Counted from the first letter of the stretch, positions 18,489 to 27,607 are shown. The stretch: DNA of 64,000 nucleotides from Halobacillus litoralis (GCF_009856415.1 NZ_WMEZ01000001.1:682001-746000), one strand, 5' to 3'. The notes: a model not told the origin generated them from the letters alone. Numbers and translations are program-made.

Positions 18489-18574
18489 ATGAGTGCAACT
18501 TCAGGTACCTCCGCACTCATGACATAAGTCAATCAACGGTGTGGAGAATCTTCCACTCCATTGATTGGCTTATG
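18489..18574. repeat. Two tandem intergenic stem-loops of unknown role upstream of parE
   Basis: Stem-loop one: ATGAGTGC (18489-18496) pairs perfectly with 18513-18520 around an AGGTACCT palindrome. Stem-loop two: 22-base arms (18524-18545 and 18552-18573) with only a few mismatches and a six-base loop. They lie upstream of the parE promoter and far from the yneT terminator, so they are not the leader or terminator of either neighbour. The rest of the 18446-18830 gap shows no gene. Confidence 0.6.
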
Positions 18575-18829
18575 ATCTAGAAAAAGCTGGAGACCTCTGC
18601 ACAAATGTCGGGATGAAGAGTAACACCCCTTCTGATTTCGCTTACATATCATTTTCATTCATACGACAACCGTTCTGTTAAACCATAGCTCTCCAATCGA
18701 GAAAAGTCTTTCTAGAAAAGAGCCCTTTTCTGTATTATAGAGCTTATCCATATTCTTAACAAAAAACGCCGCTTGTTATATTGTAGCGATTTTATAAGGT
18801 TTCGCAAACATAATTCTTCCAAAAAACAT

Positions 18830-18860
18830 GAAAAAACCCCTGATGAACAGGGATTTTTTC
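18830..18860. terminator. Terminator of yneT
   Basis: GAAAAAACCCCTG (18830-18842) pairs with 18848-18860 around ATGAA, 18 bases past the yneT stop, with T-runs within the stem on both strands. Confidence 0.85.
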
Positions 18861-18878
18861 ATTTTCATCTCTATCATT

Positions 18879-19292
18879 TCACCGGTAAATCGCATGGGCA
18901 ACTTTAATGCAAGAGTCCATGATGACAAGCTTTGAATCGTCTTTTAGAATTCGATCCGCTTCTTCGGAATACACTCCTTGTTGAGCCCAAAAGGCTTTAG
19001 CCTCAATATTTTTCGATTCCTTTGCAATTTGAGGCAAATGTTCAGATCGCCGGAAAACATTAATAATATCTATAGGTTCTTGCACGTCTCGAAGGCTTGC
19101 CACTGCTTTTTCCCCAAGCGACTCCGTAATTTGTGGGTTCACCGGGATGATCTTATACCCAGCATTCTGCATCGCTTCACTCACTTGATAAGATGTGCGG
19201 TGTGGCTTATCCGAAAGGCCTACGACAGCGATTGTCTTCGATTGTGCCAATAAATCCCTGATTTCTTCATTAGACGGATTTTCAAAAGGCAT
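18879..19292 (-). CDS. yneT: CoA-binding (Rossmann) domain protein, YneT family
   Basis: A 137-residue single-domain CoA-binding protein resembling the N-terminal part of succinyl-CoA synthetase alpha. TIAVVGLSDKPHRTSYQVSE is the nucleotide-binding turn, and the NVFRRSEHLPQIAKE and AFWAQQGVYSEEA motifs are typical of the family. The ATG at 19292 has AGGAGG seven bases upstream; a TTG two codons earlier would be too close to it. The physiological role is unknown in B. subtilis as well. The ABC permease gene ends 11 bases upstream on the same strand, so it may be co-transcribed with the osmolyte transporter. Confidence 0.85.
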   Translation of the reverse strand: MPFENPSNEEIRDLLAQSKTIAVVGLSDKPHRTSYQVSEAMQNAGYKIIPVNPQITESLGEKAVASLRDVQEPIDIINVFRRSEHLPQIAKESKNIEAKAFWAQQGVYSEEADRILKDDSKLVIMDSCIKVAHAIYR

Positions 19293-19303
19293 CTTCAAAC
19301 CTC

Positions 19304-20830
19304 CTATTCTTCGATTAATCCTTCGTTGACCAAATACTCTCTTGCCACTTCTTCAGGATCACGGTCTTCAAAATCAACCTGGTAATTCATTTCCCTCATT
19401 TGATCACCAGTAATCTTTCCTCCCAATTGATTCAGGATATCCTCCAGTTCTGGATATTGGTCTAAGGTTTCCTGTCTCATTAATGGTGCGCCCTGGTATG
19501 GTGGGAATAGATTTTCAGGATCCTCTAACACTTTCAAATTAAGGTCAACCATGTAACTATCTGTCGCGTAAGCGTCGATGATGTCCACTTCTCCACTTTC
19601 AATAGCTCCCTGTCTTAAGCCAGGGTCCATCGTACGGACTTCACCAAGGTCCAAGTTATACACTTCTTTCATTCCTTGATACCCATCTTGGCGATCGTTG
19701 AATTCGAGTGTAAACCCTGCTGTAATTTGATCCTCCACAGGCTTCAAATCCCCGATTGTCTCAAGATCATATTGTTCGGCAAGCTCCTGGGTAGTCGCGA
19801 CAGCGTAGGTGTTGTTGAATTGCATGGGTTGTAAAAAGGCCATATCATAGGTTTCTGCCATGCCTTGTTTGGCCTGTTCGTATACTTCCTGTGGATCATT
19901 GCTGTTCGCTTCCTCCCCTAAAAGAGAAACGATAGCGGTTCCTGTGAACTCTGGATAAATATCGATACTTCCTTCTTCCAAGGCACTAAAAACCAAGTCC
20001 GTTTTCCCTAAGTTCGGTTCAAGACCTACACTCAAGTCCGTTTCTTCTTCTATTAAAAGCTTATACATATTAATGAGAATGGCAGGCTCTGATCCAAGCT
20101 TAGCTCCAAGTGTCAAGTCATTCTTTACATTTCCACCGAACGCTAGTGGACCAACAGCAATCAATGCTGCAATCACTAATAAGCTGACGAGTGAACGAAA
20201 TCCGGATTTAGCTGAAGTCCGTTCAAATAGACGAAGAATAAGATCTAAAATGATGGCTAGTAAAGCAGCCGGAATAGCTCCCAGCAAGATAAGATTGGCA
20301 TCTCCCCCTCTATCCAAACCGAGAAGGATTAAATCCCCAAGACCCCCTGCACCAATTAGGGCGGCAATGGTTGTCGTTCCGACGATCAGTACCATGGATG
20401 TCCGTATCCCAGCCATAATGACAGGCATGGCGATCGGTAATTCAATCTTTGAAAGACGTCTGAATGATTTCATGCCCATACCCGTCGCCGCTTCCTTCAA
20501 AGCCGGATCAACTTCCTTGATTCCTGTGTACGTGTTCCTAAGAATAGGAAGGAGCCCGTAGGCAGCAAGGGCGATGATGGCTGGTGTTTGTCCAATACCG
20601 AAAAATGGAATGAGGAAAGCCAGCACAGCAAGACTTGGAATCGTCTGCAAAACGGCCGTCACGCCGATAATCGGTTCCGCGACTTTCTGCTTTCTCGTCA
20701 GCCATAAACCCAGAGGAACGGAAATCAGCGTAGCGATTACTAATGCAATGATGGATATTTGAAGGTGTTCCCATATCTTCTCTAATAGAATGCCCTGTCG
20801 TTGATTAAAAACTTCTAAAAACTCACTCAT
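19304..20830 (-). CDS. opuFB: OpuF-type fused permease/substrate-binding protein of an osmolyte ABC importer
   Basis: A 508-residue fusion. About residues 1-215 form a multi-spanning OpuC/ProW-type permease domain (EAA-like loop near ALKEAATGMGMKSF), and residues from about 235 form an OpuAC-type binding domain (GSEPAILINMYKLLIEE, YPEFTGTAIVSLLG). Such fusions occur in OpuF glycine betaine/proline betaine importers and in EgtU ergothioneine importers; the binding pocket cannot be assigned by eye. Its start overlaps the ATPase gene by four bases (ATGA), giving translational coupling. Use as a compatible-solute importer would fit a salt-tolerant host. The symbol is by family resemblance. Confidence 0.82.
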   Translation of the reverse strand: MSEFLEVFNQRQGILLEKIWEHLQISIIALVIATLISVPLGLWLTRKQKVAEPIIGVTAVLQTIPSLAVLAFLIPFFGIGQTPAIIALAAYGLLPILRNTYTGIKEVDPALKEAATGMGMKSFRRLSKIELPIAMPVIMAGIRTSMVLIVGTTTIAALIGAGGLGDLILLGLDRGGDANLILLGAIPAALLAIILDLILRLFERTSAKSGFRSLVSLLVIAALIAVGPLAFGGNVKNDLTLGAKLGSEPAILINMYKLLIEEETDLSVGLEPNLGKTDLVFSALEEGSIDIYPEFTGTAIVSLLGEEANSNDPQEVYEQAKQGMAETYDMAFLQPMQFNNTYAVATTQELAEQYDLETIGDLKPVEDQITAGFTLEFNDRQDGYQGMKEVYNLDLGEVRTMDPGLRQGAIESGEVDIIDAYATDSYMVDLNLKVLEDPENLFPPYQGAPLMRQETLDQYPELEDILNQLGGKITGDQMREMNYQVDFEDRDPEEVAREYLVNEGLIEE

Positions 20831-21897
20831 TTACTTTCTACCTCCTCTTCCTTTTTACGTGACTGTTCTTTAAGGTAGAGGACAATATCCCTGTAGGATA
20901 AGGTGCCGATCAGTTGGTCACCCTTCACAACTGGCAGAATAGAAGAGTGGCTTTCTTCAAAGATCCGAACTGCGTCTCTAAGGATCATATCATTGGATAA
21001 CGGGGGCGCCTGCACCTGATTCCCATCCTCGATCATCCCTCGATATGTTCCGTCGTTACTTTTAAGGGCGAAAAGCCCATCTAGGACGACATGCCCCTCC
21101 TTGAATTCTTTTTCTGATACGACACGTTTTTCTGCATGATTCATGATGACATCAACAGCTGTCTGCCACGGCGTTTTTCTACCTCCAATGAAATCTTCAA
21201 CAAATTCATTGGATGGATTCAATATGAGATTCTGTGGTGTGTCCAACTGGACGATTTCTCCTGCCTTCATGAGGCAGACGCGATCGCCAAGTGCGAGAGC
21301 TTCGTCCATATCATGAGTAACAAAGACAATGGTTTTCTTGATTTCTTTCTGCAATTGACGGATGTCTGTTTGCAACTGTTCCCTGCTGATCGGGTCGAGG
21401 GCACTGAATGGTTCATCCATCAAGATGATATCAGGATCTGCGGCTAATGCTCGTATGACTCCTACCCGTTGCTGTTGCCCGCCGGAGAGTTCACTCGGTT
21501 TTCTTTTGCGGTGCTTTTCGGGATCGAGCCCAACCATATTCATCAATTCATCAATACGTTTCGATAAATCTTTTTTCTTCCATTTTTTCATTTCCGGTAC
21601 GACCGAAATGTTTTCTTCTACTGTCATGTGTGGAAAGAGAGCAATTTCCTGTAACACATAGCCGATATTCCACCGTAGTTCGTGAATGTTGTATTCTCTA
21701 ATATCTTTGTTATGTATGGTAATGGTTCCTTCCGTCGGATGAATCAGACGGTTAATCATTTTCATCGTCGTTGTTTTTCCGCAGCCACTTGGCCCGATCA
21801 ACGCAAGCAATTCTCCTTCTTGCACTTCCAGGTTGATGTTTTTCAACGCTGTCGTACCATCCGGGTAAGTTTTCGTTACATCAGTGAACGTGATCAT
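20827..21897 (-). CDS. opuFA: Osmolyte ABC importer ATPase with tandem CBS domains
   Basis: An ABC ATPase of the OpuA/ProV type. Walker A is GPSGCGKTTTMK, the signature is LSGGQQQRVGVIRAL, Walker B is DIILMDEPFSALD, and the switch histidine is in VFVTHDMDEAL. The C-terminal third carries two CBS motifs (VVLDGLFALKSND, SSILPVVKGDQLIGTLSYRD), which in related transporters sense ionic strength or nucleotides. An in-frame TTG lies upstream at 21915, but AGGGGG sits six bases before the ATG at 21897, so that start is preferred, giving 356 residues. It forms a two-gene transporter with the fused permease/binding protein. Confidence 0.88.
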   Translation of the reverse strand: MITFTDVTKTYPDGTTALKNINLEVQEGELLALIGPSGCGKTTTMKMINRLIHPTEGTITIHNKDIREYNIHELRWNIGYVLQEIALFPHMTVEENISVVPEMKKWKKKDLSKRIDELMNMVGLDPEKHRKRKPSELSGGQQQRVGVIRALAADPDIILMDEPFSALDPISREQLQTDIRQLQKEIKKTIVFVTHDMDEALALGDRVCLMKAGEIVQLDTPQNLILNPSNEFVEDFIGGRKTPWQTAVDVIMNHAEKRVVSEKEFKEGHVVLDGLFALKSNDGTYRGMIEDGNQVQAPPLSNDMILRDAVRIFEESHSSILPVVKGDQLIGTLSYRDIVLYLKEQSRKKEEEVESK

Positions 21898-22147
21898 CGT
21901 TTTCCCCCTAAACAAAATATAAAAGACCTATTTCTATAACCAGATTTCCACAATCTGAAACATTTTGCAACGATCCTGCATTCTATTCATGTCCAATATC
22001 ACAAAGCGGCTTCCCGGAAGGTATGACAAAACAACTTGATACCTGGTACTAAATTGATATAATAGAGGAGCTGCCTTATGAAATTAGAGTTCTTTATCTA
22101 TGAACCCCATGATAAAATAGTAGAAAGCGCAGAAGGAGTTGAACTTA

Positions 22148-22729
22148 TTGGAATATGTACTCTATATCCTCATCGCCTATCTCCTTGGGTCCATCCCTTC
22201 AGGGTTAATTGTAGGTAAAATAGGCTATGGTACGGATATACGCGAACACGGAAGCGGAAACCTTGGTGGCACGAACACATTCCGAGTGTTAGGGATTAAA
22301 GCAGGTTTAATCGTTACGATCGCTGATATTCTGAAAGGAACGGCAGCCGCAGCTATCCCTTACTTTATGGGGGCTGATGTCATTCCTCTCGTTATTGGAA
22401 TATTTGCGGTGGTAGGTCACATGTATCCTATATTTGCTGGCTTTAAAGGTGGAAAAGCCGTTGCTACATCTGGCGGCGTGATCCTGGGTGTCAACCCGAT
22501 CATATTTGCTGTGCTCTTATTATCCTTTTTCATTGTCCTTTATTTAAGCAAATACGTCTCTTTGTCTTCGATGATCAGTGGGATTGTTGGCATTATCGCG
22601 ACTTTAGTCGTGCAGGATTACGGTTTGACCATCATCATATCGTTGTTTACCATCTTTGTGATCTACCGGCACCGGGCCAACATTAAGAGGATCATCAACA
22701 AGACAGAGCCAAAAATCACTTGGATGTAG
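22148..22729 (+). CDS. plsY: Glycerol-3-phosphate acyltransferase PlsY
   Basis: An integral membrane enzyme that transfers acyl from acyl-phosphate to glycerol-3-phosphate, the first step of phospholipid synthesis. The three PlsY motifs are visible: [28 protein letters not shown], and [13 protein letters not shown], with about five membrane segments. An in-frame TTG at 22139 abuts the AAGGAG site directly and cannot be used. TTG at 22148 lies nine bases after it, giving 193 residues, the B. subtilis size. It is divergent from the opuF operon; the 240-base gap holds promoters but no gene. Confidence 0.93.
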   Translation: MEYVLYILIAYLLGSIPSGLIVGKIGYGTDIREHGSGNLGGTNTFRVLGIKAGLIVTIADILKGTAAAAIPYFMGADVIPLVIGIFAVVGHMYPIFAGFKGGKAVATSGGVILGVNPIIFAVLLLSFFIVLYLSKYVSLSSMISGIVGIIATLVVQDYGLTIIISLFTIFVIYRHRANIKRIINKTEPKITWM

Positions 22730-22776
22730 ATACTATCCATGCTAAAAGCTTAAAAAAGGCTAACGCTTGCGAAGAT

Positions 22777-22808
22777 AGTCTATCCCATAAAAGGATAGGC
22801 TTTCTTTT
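22777..22808 (+). terminator. Terminator of plsY
   Basis: AGTCTATCC (22777-22785) pairs with 22793-22801 (one G-U pair) around a seven-base loop and is followed by TTCTTTT. Confidence 0.75.
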
Positions 22809-22913
22809 ATGGTGTATTCTATAAGTGCACACTCATTAAGCAATCCATTGTATATTCAGAAATACATATTGTATACTTTGACATAGAAAGCAGGCTTGAA
22901 AGGAGTCTTTGTT

Positions 22914-23843
22914 ATGAATAAGACTGAATTGAACCAGAACAAACAATTACCATCAAAAAAAGAACGTCATAAATTATTCGGCTCAGTGGAGCCGGGTCCT
23001 CGTACAAAGCCAATGGAAAAAGACCAAATGGCTGATCTTCAAAACTCTAAGAAAGACTTTTTATTCAATATTGATATGGTTGGGGTTTCCAGTGTCAAGC
23101 ATCCGATTCGTATTCCTAGTACAATGACCCCTGAAATTCAGACAACAATCGGAAACTTTTCATTCGGATCCTCGATCGCTCAAGGGAGTAAAGGGACGAA
23201 CATGAGCCGCTTCACAGAGCAGCTCGATAAGTACCACAATGAAGGGTTCGCCGTTGATATCGTCACACTAAAACAATTCACAGAGGAGCTTGCCGGCCGC
23301 CTCAAGCAATCGGATGCGGAAGTAGAAGTGACCTTTCCGTGGTTCTTTGAACGAAAAGGCCCATACTCTGGTCTTGCAGGGATGAACCATGCTGATGCGA
23401 CCATCCGCGTGGAGTATGATAAGGAAACGGGGCATGATGTGACCGTTACTCTCACCGGTAAAATTACGACCCTCTGCCCTTGTTCCAAGGAAATCAGTGA
23501 ATATAGTGCACACAACCAACGTGGAAACGTCACCATGAGTGTGAAATTAACGGATGACTTCAATGAGCAGGAAATCGACTGGAAAGCGGCGCTTTTAGAA
23601 GCAGCAGAAAGCAATGCAAGTGCCCGCATCCACCCGGTATTGAAGCGTCCGGATGAAAAGATGGTCACAGAACAAGCTTACGAAAACCCTCGATTTGTCG
23701 AGGATATCGTACGACTTGTCGCTGCCGATCTTTATGAGTATTCATTCGTAGAAGCATTCACAGTGAAATGCCGCAACGAAGAGTCCATTCACCTTCATGA
23801 TGCAGTGGCAACCCTCAGTTATGACAAGAAAAAGGAAGAGTAA
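22914..23843 (+). CDS. folE2: GTP cyclohydrolase IB (FolE2)
   Basis: A 309-residue FolE2 protein that makes 7,8-dihydroneopterin triphosphate from GTP for folate. Characteristic blocks are [30 protein letters not shown], and [18 protein letters not shown], where Cys and His bind the metal. The frame opens at TTG 22896, but AAAGGAG lies eight bases before ATG 22914, so that start is chosen. FolE2 works with metals other than zinc and is often Zur-controlled as a stand-in for FolE1; no convincing Zur box is visible upstream. A candidate promoter (TTGTAT/TATACT, 18-base spacing) lies just before the gene. Confidence 0.93.
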   Translation: MNKTELNQNKQLPSKKERHKLFGSVEPGPRTKPMEKDQMADLQNSKKDFLFNIDMVGVSSVKHPIRIPSTMTPEIQTTIGNFSFGSSIAQGSKGTNMSRFTEQLDKYHNEGFAVDIVTLKQFTEELAGRLKQSDAEVEVTFPWFFERKGPYSGLAGMNHADATIRVEYDKETGHDVTVTLTGKITTLCPCSKEISEYSAHNQRGNVTMSVKLTDDFNEQEIDWKAALLEAAESNASARIHPVLKRPDEKMVTEQAYENPRFVEDIVRLVAADLYEYSFVEAFTVKCRNEESIHLHDAVATLSYDKKKEE

Positions 23844-23851
23844 AAGACCTG

Positions 23852-24106
23852 ATGAAGCAAATCATGATCGCCTTGATTCAATTTTACCGTAAAGGCATCA
23901 GTCCTTTTTTTCCACCATCGTGCAGGTTCCAGCCGACGTGTTCAGAATACGGCCTGGAGGCTTTTCGCCGTTTCGGTTTTTTCAAAGGCAGCTATTTGAC
24001 TGTCAAAAGAATTCTCAAGTGCCACCCTTTCCATCCTGGAGGATTCGACCCTGTACCCATGAAGCAATCGAATCATAGCTCTGAATCGTCTTCACCAAAA
24101 AAATAG
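23852..24106 (+). CDS. yidD: Membrane protein insertion efficiency factor YidD
   Basis: An 84-residue protein with the YidD hallmarks: an amphipathic N-terminus ([18 protein letters not shown]), [15 protein letters not shown], and the [14 protein letters not shown] block with conserved cysteines. YidD sits at the inner face of the membrane and assists YidC-dependent insertion. It starts six bases after the folE2 stop. The ribosome-binding site is weak, so translation may depend on coupling to folE2. It resembles the second YidD paralogue type (YtjA) of Bacillus. Confidence 0.9.
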   Translation: MKQIMIALIQFYRKGISPFFPPSCRFQPTCSEYGLEAFRRFGFFKGSYLTVKRILKCHPFHPGGFDPVPMKQSNHSSESSSPKK

Positions 24107-24170
24107 GTTTACAAAGCGACGACAGAGGAAAGAAACAAACACATGACCCCCTATTACAGGAGTTGATCTA

Positions 24171-24461
24171 ATGAACTTAACAGTAACAGAAGAAGCAGCG
24201 AAATGGTATGAAGAGGAACTTGATATCGACGGGAACGTCGATTTAAGATTTTACGTCCGCTATGGTGGCGTCGGCGGCCTACAGCCTGGTTTTTCCCTAG
24301 CCATCAAACTGGAGGATCCTGCAGAACCGATTGCTGAAACGACGACCGGCCCCATTCATTTCTTTATTGAAGCGGATGATGAGTGGTACTTCGATGATCA
24401 TTCTTTGGAAGTTACTTTAGATGAGAAATGGAATGAGCCATCATTTGAATACAAAAAATAA
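24171..24461 (+). CDS. yneR: HesB/YneR-family protein without cysteines
   Basis: A 96-residue protein of the HesB/IscA-like fold seen in Bacillus YneR. RFYVRYGGVGGLQPGFSLAI and HFFIEADDEWYF match that family. It contains no cysteine, so it cannot hold an iron-sulfur cluster by the usual three-cysteine site of A-type carriers; the function is unknown. A clear ribosome-binding site (AGGAG) precedes the ATG. Its stop codon lies in the left arm of a terminator shared with the converging yneQ gene. Confidence 0.88.
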   Translation: MNLTVTEEAAKWYEEELDIDGNVDLRFYVRYGGVGGLQPGFSLAIKLEDPAEPIAETTTGPIHFFIEADDEWYFDDHSLEVTLDEKWNEPSFEYKK

Positions 24462-24487
24462 GACGCCGTTATGGCGTCTTATTTTTT
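24453..24487. terminator. Bidirectional terminator between yneR and yneQ
   Basis: AAAAAATAAGACGCC (24453-24467) pairs perfectly with 24473-24487 around a five-base loop. Both converging genes have their stop codons inside or at the stem. Confidence 0.9.
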
Positions 24488-24787
24488 GTGTAATTGGAAA
24501 CGATGGATGTGTTCCCAGTATCCTTCTTCCTTCAATATACGCAGCTGACGATCACCAAATAAATCAAAATGAGGAAAGCGCGGATCCTTATGTATCCACT
24601 CTGGTTCTAAACCATATTGTTTCCCCCATGTCTTCAATTTGTCGAGATCACTGCAACCAACTTTTGTGACTGTGTCGCACCCAGGAAAGCGATCATCTAA
24701 CCAAAAATGAGTTAAAAATGCGATCTCTCCTTGCTTAACTTTGGCTTTCCAATCCATCAGCTCCGACTTTTTCACACCGAAAGCCAT
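24479..24787 (-). CDS. yneQ: Conserved hypothetical protein YneQ
   Basis: A 102-residue soluble protein of unknown function that corresponds in position and length to B. subtilis YneQ. Notable segments are AFLTHFWLDDRFPGCDTVTKVGCSD and PEWIHKDPRFPHFDLFG, rich in Trp, His and Asp. No transmembrane segment or known enzyme motif is apparent. Its ATG overlaps the last base of the yneP stop, so the two genes are translationally coupled. Confidence 0.8.
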   Translation of the reverse strand: MAFGVKKSELMDWKAKVKQGEIAFLTHFWLDDRFPGCDTVTKVGCSDLDKLKTWGKQYGLEPEWIHKDPRFPHFDLFGDRQLRILKEEGYWEHIHRFQLHKK

Positions 24788-25212
24788 TAGGATTCAGTCT
24801 CCATGGCAGATAAATAAGAGGCATGCCAATCAGGAAAACTGCGACGGATCGATACCGGTCTAAAGTTATCTTTTTTGACGATGACGTGCTTCGTAACACC
24901 TGTGACCGCTATATCTCCGTTTTCAAACGCCACTTCGTATCCGTAGGAAACACGAAGACCATCATAGCTCTCCACCCATGTCCGTACATGGACCTCATCT
25001 CCATATTTCACAGGCTTTTTAAAACTCACTTGAGCATCAATGACAGGTGAAACAACGCCTTGCTTTTCAATTTCAGAATACATAAATCCCAGGCTTTCAA
25101 TGAAAGATGTTCGTCCGATCTCAAACCAGACTAAATAGTTGGCATGGTAAACGACCCCCATCATATCTGTTTCCTGATATCTTACTTGAATCGGTGTTTC
25201 GATCACTTTCAT
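24787..25212 (-). CDS. yneP: Acyl-CoA thioesterase, 4HBT hotdog fold (YneP family)
   Basis: A 141-residue hotdog-fold protein. YQETDMMGVVYHANYLVWFE contains the catalytic Asp and the 4HBT signature. It probably hydrolyses acyl-CoA esters; the substrate is unknown. The frame runs open to 25242, but GGGAG lies eight bases before ATG 25212, whose A overlaps the stop of the upstream AAA gene (TAATG). Translation is therefore probably coupled in both directions along the AAA-yneP-yneQ unit. Confidence 0.88.
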   Translation of the reverse strand: MKVIETPIQVRYQETDMMGVVYHANYLVWFEIGRTSFIESLGFMYSEIEKQGVVSPVIDAQVSFKKPVKYGDEVHVRTWVESYDGLRVSYGYEVAFENGDIAVTGVTKHVIVKKDNFRPVSIRRSFPDWHASYLSAMETES

Positions 25213-27476
25213 TATGAAGACTCCCTTCGTACCGTATGCCATGCTTTTTCTAAATCGACAAGTTCTAGTTCATTCATATCTTCCGCTTGATTTTCCATGA
25301 TTCGAATCGCCTGGAATTGGATCGCTTCGTTCACGAGATTATTGATAAAGCGTCCATTCCCGCGGACTTGGTGATCCGTGTACTTTTCTAAGAGGAATGA
25401 CTCGGCCCATTCATTGAAGTGATAGCCGTATTGTTGGGCCTGGTAGTGGGTCATAGCAATCAGCTCTTCCTCTGTATAATCTGGGAAGTGGAAATACTTT
25501 TTGAACCTTGAAGACAAACCTGGATTGCTTTCCACCAACTGTTCCATTTCGCGTTGATAACCAGCAAGGACAACGACAAGGTTTTCATTATGCTTGGTCA
25601 TTTCGTCGACAAGTGTTTCAATGGCTTCTTTGCCAAAGTCATCTCTGCCTCCGTTATATAGCGAATAGGCTTCATCAATGAACAAAACACCGCCGAGAGC
25701 TTCCCGGATTTTCCGCTTTGTTTTAATGGCTGTCTGCCCGACATACCCCGCAACAAGGTCGCTTCTTGAGACGACCACCGTATGACCTCTCTTTAACAAC
25801 CCGCATTCTTTCAAGACGTCTGCATAGATTTCTGCAACCGTTGTTTTTCCGGTCCCTGGGTTCCCTGAGAATACAGAGTGCAATTGGATAGGGACGACAG
25901 GATATCCTTTTTCTTTCCGTTTTTGTTGTGCTTGTACAAACGACGACAATTTTTTCACTTCTTCTTTAACATTCGATAATCCGATTAGTTCATCCAGACG
26001 TTGCATAGGAGAACGTTCGTCCTCATCCGCTTCCCTATCCCATGCAAGGTCTTCGACGGATATCCTCATGTGATCCAGCCAATGGTGTTTATCCTGTTCT
26101 GCTTCTTTCGCCCCTTTTTGGAAAACGGTTTTTAGCACTAAGTTTTTGACCGTACGGGCATTGCCGAAAGAATCATCCACACGTTCTCGATCAATGAGCG
26201 AGGTGAATTCATTTAAGGCAGGTGTTGTGAAAAAGAAATCATTGTCGGTCGCCGTCTGCTCAGCAATTGTCAACAGTTCATCCATGTGATAATCAGGAAG
26301 TTCGATGTGATTTTGTTCAGGGAAACGACTGCGGAGACCAGGATTTGACCATAAGAATTGGCGCATTTCTTCCGGATAACCAGCAAGAATCACGGCGAAT
26401 TTCCCTCCATATTCTTTGCTCGTCATTGCAGAAACAAGAGTGTCAATGACTGCTTGTCCATAATCATTTCCTGTTTGACCTTCCCTTTTTAGGCTGTAAG
26501 CTTCGTCGATGAACAAAACCCCACCGATGGCCTGTTTGACGTAGTTCATCGTATTCTCTTCACTCTGTCCGACATAAGACCCGACTAGGTGAGACCGATT
26601 CACTTCCACGACTTCTTTCGTATCTAAAATTCCAAGCTCATGATAAATATTAGCGAGCAGACGGGCAATCGTTGTTTTTCCTGTCCCGGGATTCCCGGTA
26701 ATAATCATATGTAATCCAGGTTCATCGACCATGGAAAAACCGAAGTTCTTTCTTTGCTGCTGGTATCTTAAAAAGTGATAATAACGCCGAATATACGTTT
26801 TTACATCATGCAATCCTACCATTTGATCGAAAGCTTCCAACGGATTTTGAAACGATTGATCTGTCAAAAAGCTTGGCAATCGTTTATAAATCTCATCCTG
26901 ATTATCCGAAAGACGTCTGGTACGCTCGTTGATTTCTTTCACAGGAACACGAATTCGTCTATTTTCAATGGAATTAATGGCTTCTTCCAACATCTGTTCA
27001 AGGTCAGACAATTCCTCATAGACGTCCTGATACAAGGTCAAACGGCTGGAGGCGTCGATGATTGTTTTCTTTGCAAGATCTTCGTCCCACTGCTCCTTCA
27101 AATCACAAACATCAGAATAAATGGCTTTCGCTTTTTTAGCTTTCGCTGAATCATGATCTGTTTCATGAAGAATCCATTGATCAAGGGGCGTTTTTTTCAA
27201 TATTGTATAAGCCTGCATCAACTGTTGAGACTCATACAATTCCGCCACTAAGGGATGCGATGGATGGAGCACTCGTGCCTCATCGATGAATTGCTCAGCT
27301 AGAGGATCATTCCCCGGGTGTCTCTTAATCCGGTGGTAGGCAAGTGTGACATAAAGCAAAGCTTTTACTTCTTTCTCCTGCTCCTCATCTGTTTGATCCA
27401 TATATCGTAAAGCCTCTACCTCTGATATGGAAGGCTGTTGTTCTAAACTGTCCCATTGTTTCAGTTGTTCTAACAT
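25212..27476 (-). CDS. Two-domain AAA+ ATPase of the CbbX/SpoVK family with helical N-terminal domain
   Basis: About 754 residues with two full CbbX-type AAA modules. Walker A GNPGTGKT occurs at about 261-268 and 538-545, each followed by GGVLFIDEAYSL (Walker B), an ILAGYPEEM or VLAGYQREM sensor block, and NPGLRSRF or NPGLSSRF arginine-finger segments. The first about 230 residues are helical, perhaps TPR-like. Two ATGs (27482, 27476) follow the AAGGA site; the second has the better spacing. The gene sits between tlp and yneP where B. subtilis has no such gene, and differs from the single-module SpoVK at 44.1 kb. The function is unknown: relatives include SpoVK, the Rubisco activase CbbX, and EccA of type VII secretion. 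Confidence 0.85.
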   Translation of the reverse strand: MLEQLKQWDSLEQQPSISEVEALRYMDQTDEEQEKEVKALLYVTLAYHRIKRHPGNDPLAEQFIDEARVLHPSHPLVAELYESQQLMQAYTILKKTPLDQWILHETDHDSAKAKKAKAIYSDVCDLKEQWDEDLAKKTIIDASSRLTLYQDVYEELSDLEQMLEEAINSIENRRIRVPVKEINERTRRLSDNQDEIYKRLPSFLTDQSFQNPLEAFDQMVGLHDVKTYIRRYYHFLRYQQQRKNFGFSMVDEPGLHMIITGNPGTGKTTIARLLANIYHELGILDTKEVVEVNRSHLVGSYVGQSEENTMNYVKQAIGGVLFIDEAYSLKREGQTGNDYGQAVIDTLVSAMTSKEYGGKFAVILAGYPEEMRQFLWSNPGLRSRFPEQNHIELPDYHMDELLTIAEQTATDNDFFFTTPALNEFTSLIDRERVDDSFGNARTVKNLVLKTVFQKGAKEAEQDKHHWLDHMRISVEDLAWDREADEDERSPMQRLDELIGLSNVKEEVKKLSSFVQAQQKRKEKGYPVVPIQLHSVFSGNPGTGKTTVAEIYADVLKECGLLKRGHTVVVSRSDLVAGYVGQTAIKTKRKIREALGGVLFIDEAYSLYNGGRDDFGKEAIETLVDEMTKHNENLVVVLAGYQREMEQLVESNPGLSSRFKKYFHFPDYTEEELIAMTHYQAQQYGYHFNEWAESFLLEKYTDHQVRGNGRFINNLVNEAIQFQAIRIMENQAEDMNELELVDLEKAWHTVRRESS

Positions 27477-27565
27477 CTTCATCACTTCCTTTTCTATCGC
27501 CGATATCCATTTTATCATAGTCGAGATTTAATGTAGATGAAGATGCCTTACGCTCATTGTATAAG

Positions 27566-27596
27566 CCAAAAACCGCTCCTCTAAAGAGAAGCGGTT
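27566..27596 (-). terminator. Terminator of tlp
   Basis: On the minus strand AACCGCTTCTC (27596-27586) pairs with 27581-27571 around TTTA and runs into TTTTTGG, 12 bases past the tlp stop. Confidence 0.85.
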
Positions 27597-27607
27597 GATC
27601 AGAACTT

